NCBI GenBank assembly: GCA_937910905.1
Contig: CALEPV010000085.1
Coordinates: forward strand, 1-17,197
Reading direction: 5' to 3'
DNA from: an uncultured Prevotellaceae bacterium
Lineage (GTDB): Bacteria; Bacteroidota; Bacteroidia; Bacteroidales; Bacteroidaceae
Length of the DNA: 17,197 bases
Under the pieces are notes generated by a model. It made no database searches and was not told the DNA's origin. It saw only the letters and a list, made by a program, of their open reading frames with translations. The position numbers were made by a program, and so were the translations under genes. Below, piece by piece: positions 12,374 to 17,197 of the stretch (position 1 is the first letter of the stretch; each line of letters starts with the position of its first letter).

Positions 12374-15229
12374 ATGACAGGACCCTGCAATGACGATATC
12401 ACCGCCCACAAGGGACGGCGCGGCCTGACAGATGCAGAAGTTGTAAGCAGCCGTGAGCTGCACGGAAGCAACGTTCTGACACCACCCACAAGGACCACCT
12501 GGCTGCAACGCCTGTCCAGCACATGCCGCCACTGGATAGGCATTTGTGCTGAAGCCCTCATAGTGATTGCCGCTATTGTGGCTGCTGTGATGGCTCCGAC
12601 ACTGGGGGCTGCGGTATGGGTGATACCAGCCATAGCAGCTGTGGTGGCTGTGCTGATACTGCTGGTAGGCTTCTTCGGTGGTTTCAACGACCCTCTGCTG
12701 CGCATACTCATCATGGCATTCGTGCTGTCGATGGGAATATCCGTGTACGAGTTCGTGTGGCTCAACGCCGGTGCCGAGACATTCTTCGAGCCCATCGGCA
12801 TCATCATAGCGCTACTGCTGGCCACCGGTGTGGGCTATGCCCTGGAGCGCTCCAACGAAAAGACTTTCCGCTCGCTCAACGAGGTGAACGACGATACGCC
12901 TGTGCGCGTGGTGCGCAACGGGCAGAGCACGGAGGTGCGCCGTCGCGACATCGTGGTGGGCGACATTGTGATGCTCGACGTGGGCGAAGAGGTTCCGGCA
13001 GACGGCATCTTGCGTGAGAGCATACAGCTCATGGTGGACGAGAGTTCGCTCACTGGCGAGCCGCCTATTGGCAAGGCGGCCAATCCGCAAGCCACAGCAG
13101 ACACCCGCACCTACCCAGCCGACCATATATATAAAGGTACTATGGTGATGGAAGGCACATGTGTGGCTGAGATTACAGCTGTGGGCGACAGAACGGAAAG
13201 CGGCAAGGTGTTCGAGGCTGCACAGGTGCGCGACACCGAAGCCACGCCCCTCAACCGCAAGCTCAACCATCTGGCCACATGGATTACACGCATCAGCTAT
13301 GCCGTGGCTGCTCTGGTAGTGGTGGGACGGCTCATCATGTACTTCGTCCACACCAGCGACACCACCCCCGACGATATCAACGAGTGGATGCAGCTGATGC
13401 ACTACATGCTGCAGACGGTGATGATAGCCGTAACGCTCATCGTTGTTGCCGTACCCGAAGGACTGCCTATGAGCGTCACGCTGAGCCTGGCCTTCAGTAT
13501 GCGAAGCCTGATGCATGAGAACGCTCTGCCCCGCACTATGCACGCCTGCGAGACTATGGGAGCAGCCACGGTCATCTGCACAGACAAGACCGGTACGCTG
13601 ACGCAGAACCAGATGAGGGTATCAGATTTTCTGCTATCACCCAATGTCGAGATGGATATGATGGCTGCGCTCATCAGCACCAACACGACTGCCGACTTAG
13701 ACTTCAGCCAGCCTGACAAGCCACGACCCATAGGCAATCCCACCGAGGGCGCTCTGCTGCTATGGTTATACCAGCAAGGTTTCGACTATAGGGAGTATCG
13801 CAACACGACCTCCATCATAGACCGCGTGCCATTCTCTACAGAGAAGAAATACATGTCCACCACATTCAGCACTAACGGTGGAGAGTCCATAGTGTCTGTG
13901 AAGGGTGCGCCTGAACTGATACTGGACATGTGCCAACTGGACAACGATTCCGAGTATAAGGCATACATACAGAAGATACAATCCGAGTACCAGAGCAAGG
14001 GACTGCGCACGATAGCCGTGGCATACGGATCTCCTGCGTCGGCACAGGCGTTGCGCTGGGCAGGAGTGTTCGGTATCTCCGACCCTGTACGCGAAGATGT
14101 GCCGGCAGCAATCAAAGAGTGCTGCAAAGCTGGTATTGAGGTTAAGATAGTCACAGGCGACACAGCCCTGACTGCCTGTGAAGTAGGACGGCAGGTAGGA
14201 CTGTGGCAGGACGGCTACAATGAACGCAATCTCATCACAGGCACAGAGATGGCCGCGTGCAGCGACGAGGAGCTGCTGCAGCGGCTGGACGAAATCAAGA
14301 TTGTGTCGCGGGCACGCCCCACGGACAAAAGCCGTCTGGTCAGCCTGCTACGCTCGCAGGAGCATGTGGTGGCAGTGACAGGCGACGGCACCAACGACGC
14401 TCCGGCACTGAACGCTGCCAACGTGGGCCTGTCGATGGGCAACGGCACGGCTGTAGCCAAGGAAGCCAGCGACATGACCATACTGGACAACAACTTCTCC
14501 ACGATAGTGCGCACGGTGCTTTGGGGCCGCTCGCTGTACCGCAACATACAGCGTTTCATTATGTACCAGGCCACCATCAATGTTGTGGCGTGCCTGATAG
14601 TTCTCATCGGTGCATTCACCGGCACCGATTCGCCGCTGACTGTCACGCAGATGCTGTGGGTGAACCTCATCATGGACACCTTTGCAGCCATAGCCCTGGC
14701 CTCGCTTCCACCGCAGCAGCGAGTGATGCGCGAACATCCACGCAACGCCGGCACATCGATAATCTCGCGCCCCATGATGCGTCACATCGCCGGGCTCGGC
14801 ACGCTGTTCACACTACTGCTGGTGGCCATACTGCTGGTGATGCAGCACAGCAACATTCAAAGCGTCCTCCAACTCTCAACTGTAAACTTTCAACTCTCAA
14901 CTTACAACGGCTTGTCTCCCTACGAGCTGTCGCTGTTCTTCACCATATTCGTGATGCTTCAGTTCTGGAACATGTTCAATGCCAAAGCCTTCAAGACCGG
15001 CCACTCGGCATTCCACGACCTGAAGCACTGCCGCGGCTTCGTCATCATAGCAGCCGTCGTTCTGCTTGGACAGATAGCCATCGTGCAGCTGGGCGGCCAG
15101 ATGTTCAACGTCACGCCGCTGAGCATCACCGACTGGCTGCTTATCATAGGCCTCACATCGCCCGTAATGTTGCTGGGCGAACTACAACGTCTCATCACAT
15201 CGCATCATGGACTTCAGGACAATCGTTGA
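12374..15229 (+). CDS. P-type calcium-translocating ATPase (PMCA-type)
   Basis: A 951-residue inner-membrane pump. The phosphorylated aspartate is D404 in CTDKTGTLTQNQ. The hinge motif TGDGTNDAP is at 669-677, the actuator loop LTGEP at about 226-230, and the ion-binding motif PEGLP at 361-365. NLIMDTFAA is in the sixth canonical helix, typical of P2-type Ca2+ ATPases, so Ca2+ export is likely. Two extra hydrophobic segments (about 56-75 and 80-102) precede the usual first pair (107-125, 139-155), which would give about 12 membrane helices instead of 10. Residues 833-844 are encoded by a 7-bp repeat tract. The TTG at 12353 lies inside the -7 box, so the ATG at 12374 is preferred. The 3' end overlaps the next gene by 23 bases. 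Confidence 0.93.
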   Translation: MTGPCNDDITAHKGRRGLTDAEVVSSRELHGSNVLTPPTRTTWLQRLSSTCRHWIGICAEALIVIAAIVAAVMAPTLGAAVWVIPAIAAVVAVLILLVGFFGGFNDPLLRILIMAFVLSMGISVYEFVWLNAGAETFFEPIGIIIALLLATGVGYALERSNEKTFRSLNEVNDDTPVRVVRNGQSTEVRRRDIVVGDIVMLDVGEEVPADGILRESIQLMVDESSLTGEPPIGKAANPQATADTRTYPADHIYKGTMVMEGTCVAEITAVGDRTESGKVFEAAQVRDTEATPLNRKLNHLATWITRISYAVAALVVVGRLIMYFVHTSDTTPDDINEWMQLMHYMLQTVMIAVTLIVVAVPEGLPMSVTLSLAFSMRSLMHENALPRTMHACETMGAATVICTDKTGTLTQNQMRVSDFLLSPNVEMDMMAALISTNTTADLDFSQPDKPRPIGNPTEGALLLWLYQQGFDYREYRNTTSIIDRVPFSTEKKYMSTTFSTNGGESIVSVKGAPELILDMCQLDNDSEYKAYIQKIQSEYQSKGLRTIAVAYGSPASAQALRWAGVFGISDPVREDVPAAIKECCKAGIEVKIVTGDTALTACEVGRQVGLWQDGYNERNLITGTEMAACSDEELLQRLDEIKIVSRARPTDKSRLVSLLRSQEHVVAVTGDGTNDAPALNAANVGLSMGNGTAVAKEASDMTILDNNFSTIVRTVLWGRSLYRNIQRFIMYQATINVVACLIVLIGAFTGTDSPLTVTQMLWVNLIMDTFAAIALASLPPQQRVMREHPRNAGTSIISRPMMRHIAGLGTLFTLLLVAILLVMQHSNIQSVLQLSTVNFQLSTYNGLSPYELSLFFTIFVMLQFWNMFNAKAFKTGHSAFHDLKHCRGFVIIAAVVLLGQIAIVQLGGQMFNVTPLSITDWLLIIGLTSPVMLLGELQRLITSHHGLQDNR
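14870..14905. repeat. 7-bp repeat tract inside the ATPase gene
   Basis: Five 7-bp units: CAACTCT, CAACTGT, AAACTTT, CAACTCT, CAACTTA. It encodes the low-complexity stretch LQLSTVNFQLSTYN in the loop between late membrane helices, and the reading frame stays open. Confidence 0.8.
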
Positions 15230-16055
15230 CATAGCACCATCGGCATGGACCATACCTGCGTGCGAACAGATGCTGTTCGTAGGGTCCTGCTTCGCCAGCA
15301 ACATGGGGCGGCGCTTCCGCCAGCAACTGTTCCGTGCGGAGGTGAACCCATACGGAGTGATGTACAACCCGGCCAGCGTGCTGCACACAGTGGAGCGCTA
15401 TCTGGCTGAGCACGAAGCACCCCGCGTGGCTGTCATCACGCTGGGCACCAACCATGTGTACATACTGAAGGAGACGGAGCAGATAGTGGACAACTGCCAG
15501 AAGCGGCCGCAAGCGCTGTTCCGCGAGGAGCAGCTCACAGCGGACCAGTGCGCGGACCACCTGCGCGCAGCTATCGGTCTGCTGCTGAAGGCTCGGTCCG
15601 ACGCGCATATCGTGCTGACCGTCAGCCCCATACGCTATCGCAAATACGGCTTCCACGGCAGCCAGCTGTCGAAGGCCACGCTGCTCCTGGCCATAGAGCA
15701 GGTCATGGGCAGCGGCTACGGCGAGAGTGTTGCCTACTTCCCGTCCTACGAGATTGTGAACGATGAGCTGCGCGACTACCGCTTCTACGCATCCGACATG
15801 CTTCATCCGTCCGAGCAGGCCGTGGACTACATCTACGAGCGCTTCGCCGAGACCTACTTCGACGACGGCACACGCGAGTTCCTGCGCCAGTGGCACCCCA
15901 TTCGCCTGGCGCTGACCCACAGACCCCTCAACCCCGACTCGGCAGAGTATCGCCAGTTCCACGCCAACGCCTTGCAAGCTCTGGAGCTGCTGCGCCAGCA
16001 GTACACTGCCCTGCCCTCACCCAACGATATCATAGCACTACTGAACGAACCATGA
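15207..16055 (+). CDS. GSCFA domain protein (SGNH-hydrolase-like)
   Basis: A 282-residue protein. The naming motif is VGSCFASNMG with S27. Further family blocks are NPYGVMYNPASV (47-58), TLGTNHVYIL (78-87), SPIRYRKYGFHGSQLSKATLLLAI (in part, 140-163), and FPSYEIVNDELRDYRFY with ASDMLHPS carrying D197 and H200. Ser, Asp and His fit an SGNH-type esterase or acyl-transferring hydrolase, but the substrate is unknown. No signal peptide is seen, so it is probably cytoplasmic. It starts inside the ATPase gene (23-base overlap) and ends with an ATGA overlap with the next gene. Confidence 0.93.
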   Translation: MDFRTIVDIAPSAWTIPACEQMLFVGSCFASNMGRRFRQQLFRAEVNPYGVMYNPASVLHTVERYLAEHEAPRVAVITLGTNHVYILKETEQIVDNCQKRPQALFREEQLTADQCADHLRAAIGLLLKARSDAHIVLTVSPIRYRKYGFHGSQLSKATLLLAIEQVMGSGYGESVAYFPSYEIVNDELRDYRFYASDMLHPSEQAVDYIYERFAETYFDDGTREFLRQWHPIRLALTHRPLNPDSAEYRQFHANALQALELLRQQYTALPSPNDIIALLNEP

Positions 16056-17053
16056 ACAGACACGTCGCACTATTATATATAGGTATATCGTTGCTCTGCT
16101 GCACAGCGATGCTGTCGTGCAATGCCACGCACAGCAGCGATGAGCCGTGCAGCCAGCTGTCGGAGGACGGACTGCCTACCCTGGCATTCCCGCCGCAGCC
16201 CGACTATGCCGACACCACCATGTGGTACATAGCCATACGCGACACAGCTCGCAGCGCAGCCGACATCTTCTACGTGTGCTCCACAGAGACACGCCAGTGG
16301 GTGGACGCTGCAACGGGCGACACCATACTCTACGCCGACCCGTCCCGCCCGGAGCAGCACGAAGCCATGCTCAGCGAGATGTACGGCGTGGACAGGCTGC
16401 TTTGCCAGTCAGGTTGCGACTTCTACGCGCCGCAGTACCGACAGGTGACTATGGACGGTCTGATCAACGACACCACGCAGTTCATACAGCGCACGTTCAC
16501 AGCCACTGCCGATGCCGTGCGTGCCTTCAACTACTACCTGGCCCATCGCGATGCCGGCAGGCCTTTCGTGCTGATGGGCTACTCGCAGGGTGCGGCAGCT
16601 GTAGTATACATGCTGCGGCGTATGCCCGACGATGTGGCCCGACAGATGGTGGCGGCCTACGTGATAGGCTACCAGGTGACTGCATCCGACCTTGCTTATC
16701 CCCACATCAAGCCCGCCACAGGTGCCACCGACACGGGTGTGACCATCTGCTTCAATAGCGTGACAGGCGTGGAATCGAGAATCAACATCATCAGTGGGGA
16801 TGCCGCCATAGGCATCAACCCCGCCAACTGGCGTACTGACGACATACCCGCTACACTCTGCGACACCCTCACGGCACGTCTCGACACGACATACCACCTG
16901 GTGTGCATCAGCGGCTACGACGGCGAGGTGCGGCAGATACCCTACTACGGTCGGCGCGGCAACTTCCACACGCAGGAAATGACGCTCTATGCCACCCAGC
17001 TGGCACAGAACATTGCAGACCGCGTAAGTGCCTGGCGCTCGAAAAACCGCTGA
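16052..17053 (+). CDS. DUF3089 alpha/beta-hydrolase-like lipoprotein
   Basis: A 333-residue protein. The start at 16052 overlaps the GSCFA stop (ATGA) and gives a lipoprotein signal with lipobox MLSC and C23; the longer frame opening at 15890 lies wholly over the GSCFA gene. The family motifs are DIFYVCSTE (71-79), YAPQYRQ (125-131), the nucleophile elbow GYSQGAA with S178, and a histidine in GNFHTQEM near the C-terminus that may complete a triad. It is probably an envelope-anchored lipase- or esterase-like enzyme of unknown substrate. It is the last gene of the ATPase-GSCFA-DUF3089 operon. Confidence 0.9.
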   Translation: MNRHVALLYIGISLLCCTAMLSCNATHSSDEPCSQLSEDGLPTLAFPPQPDYADTTMWYIAIRDTARSAADIFYVCSTETRQWVDAATGDTILYADPSRPEQHEAMLSEMYGVDRLLCQSGCDFYAPQYRQVTMDGLINDTTQFIQRTFTATADAVRAFNYYLAHRDAGRPFVLMGYSQGAAAVVYMLRRMPDDVARQMVAAYVIGYQVTASDLAYPHIKPATGATDTGVTICFNSVTGVESRINIISGDAAIGINPANWRTDDIPATLCDTLTARLDTTYHLVCISGYDGEVRQIPYYGRRGNFHTQEMTLYATQLAQNIADRVSAWRSKNR

Positions 17054-17095
17054 CAATGCGGCTTTCGTAAGCACTCGAAGAAGTACACCCCCACC

Positions 17096-17143
17096 AAAAG
17101 TGACAGCGGCAATGGTAGTACCACTGCCGCTGTCACATTATTA
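17096..17143. terminator. bidirectional terminator at the end of the ATPase operon
   Basis: A 17-bp stem with one A-C mismatch (17100-17116 with 17120-17136, beginning GTGACAGCGG) and a 3-base loop. On the minus strand it is followed by TTTT (plus 17096-17099), on the plus strand by ATTATTAT. It suits a convergent gene pair. Confidence 0.85.
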
Positions 17144-17158
17144 TATGTAGTGCTGTAG

Positions 17159-17197
17159 TCAATCTTTGCTGTGCTGCAACTTCCACTTGTGTGGCAG
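17159..17197 (-). CDS. probable C-terminal end of a minus-strand gene, cut by the window edge
   Basis: The minus strand reads 12 codons, LPHKWKLQHSKD, then TGA at 17159-17161. The bidirectional terminator between this point and the DUF3089 gene supports a convergent gene here. Too short to identify. Confidence 0.35.
   Translation of the reverse strand: MPHKWKLQHSKD

Noticed and set aside
12812..13543. 243-codon minus-strand open frame
   Set aside because: Antisense shadow of the P-type ATPase, with a His-rich, non-protein-like composition.
14257..15234. 325-codon plus-strand open frame
   Set aside because: Another frame of the ATPase gene; Arg/His/Gly-rich and without domains.

Overview
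The window looks like a chromosomal segment from a member of the Bacteroidales, probably a Prevotellaceae-type genome. The reasons are: promoter -7 boxes of the Bacteroidetes form TAnnTTTG in front of most transcription units; little use of Shine-Dalgarno sites; Bacteroidetes-typical families (DUF4494, GSCFA, a TPR sensor kinase with lipoprotein-like N-terminus, SPOR lipoprotein, YtxH/holin-like pair); and short 7-8 bp repeats between and inside genes. No tRNA, rRNA, CRISPR array or intact insertion sequence was seen.

Layout. Bases 1-923 hold no convincing complete gene. There is a possible gene fragment at the left edge, a long A/T-loop hairpin (185-233), a cluster of G/C-rich palindromes (328-625), and two arrays of 22-bp units (673-848 and 865-952). 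The second array runs into the 3' end of ruvX/yqgF. On the minus strand follow ruvX (924-1364) and a SPOR-domain lipoprotein with its own terminator (1473-1955). A plus-strand operon of three small envelope/stress-type genes (YtxH, holin-like, small basic protein; 2230-3107) ends in a very strong terminator. Convergent to it is fabD plus a secreted GH13 alpha-amylase-family enzyme (5917 down to 3213).

Divergent from fabD is a TPR sensor histidine kinase (6061-8178), followed by a two-domain protein: a YqiA-like esterase fused to what looks like a catalytically dead 5'(3')-deoxyribonucleotidase-type HAD domain (8194-9189). Convergent to this is a long-chain acyl-CoA synthetase (10992-9313) with a textbook TTTG-N19-TAnnTTTG promoter. 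Next come YggS (PLP homeostasis) and DUF4494 in a minus-strand operon. Back-to-back with that is a plus-strand operon of a P-type calcium ATPase, a GSCFA hydrolase and a DUF3089 lipoprotein (12374-17053), with overlapping gene junctions. It is closed by a terminator, and the window ends in the probable C-terminal end of a minus-strand gene.

Most genes are housekeeping or envelope functions. The most unusual items are the two 22-bp palindromic arrays abutting and extending ruvX, the esterase/pseudo-nucleotidase fusion with an antisense terminator-like hairpin exactly at its domain junction, the P2-type ATPase with an apparent extra pair of N-terminal membrane helices and an in-frame 7-bp repeat tract, and the kinase that seems to carry both a lipoprotein signal and an internal membrane helix. 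No unmistakable new multi-gene system was found.
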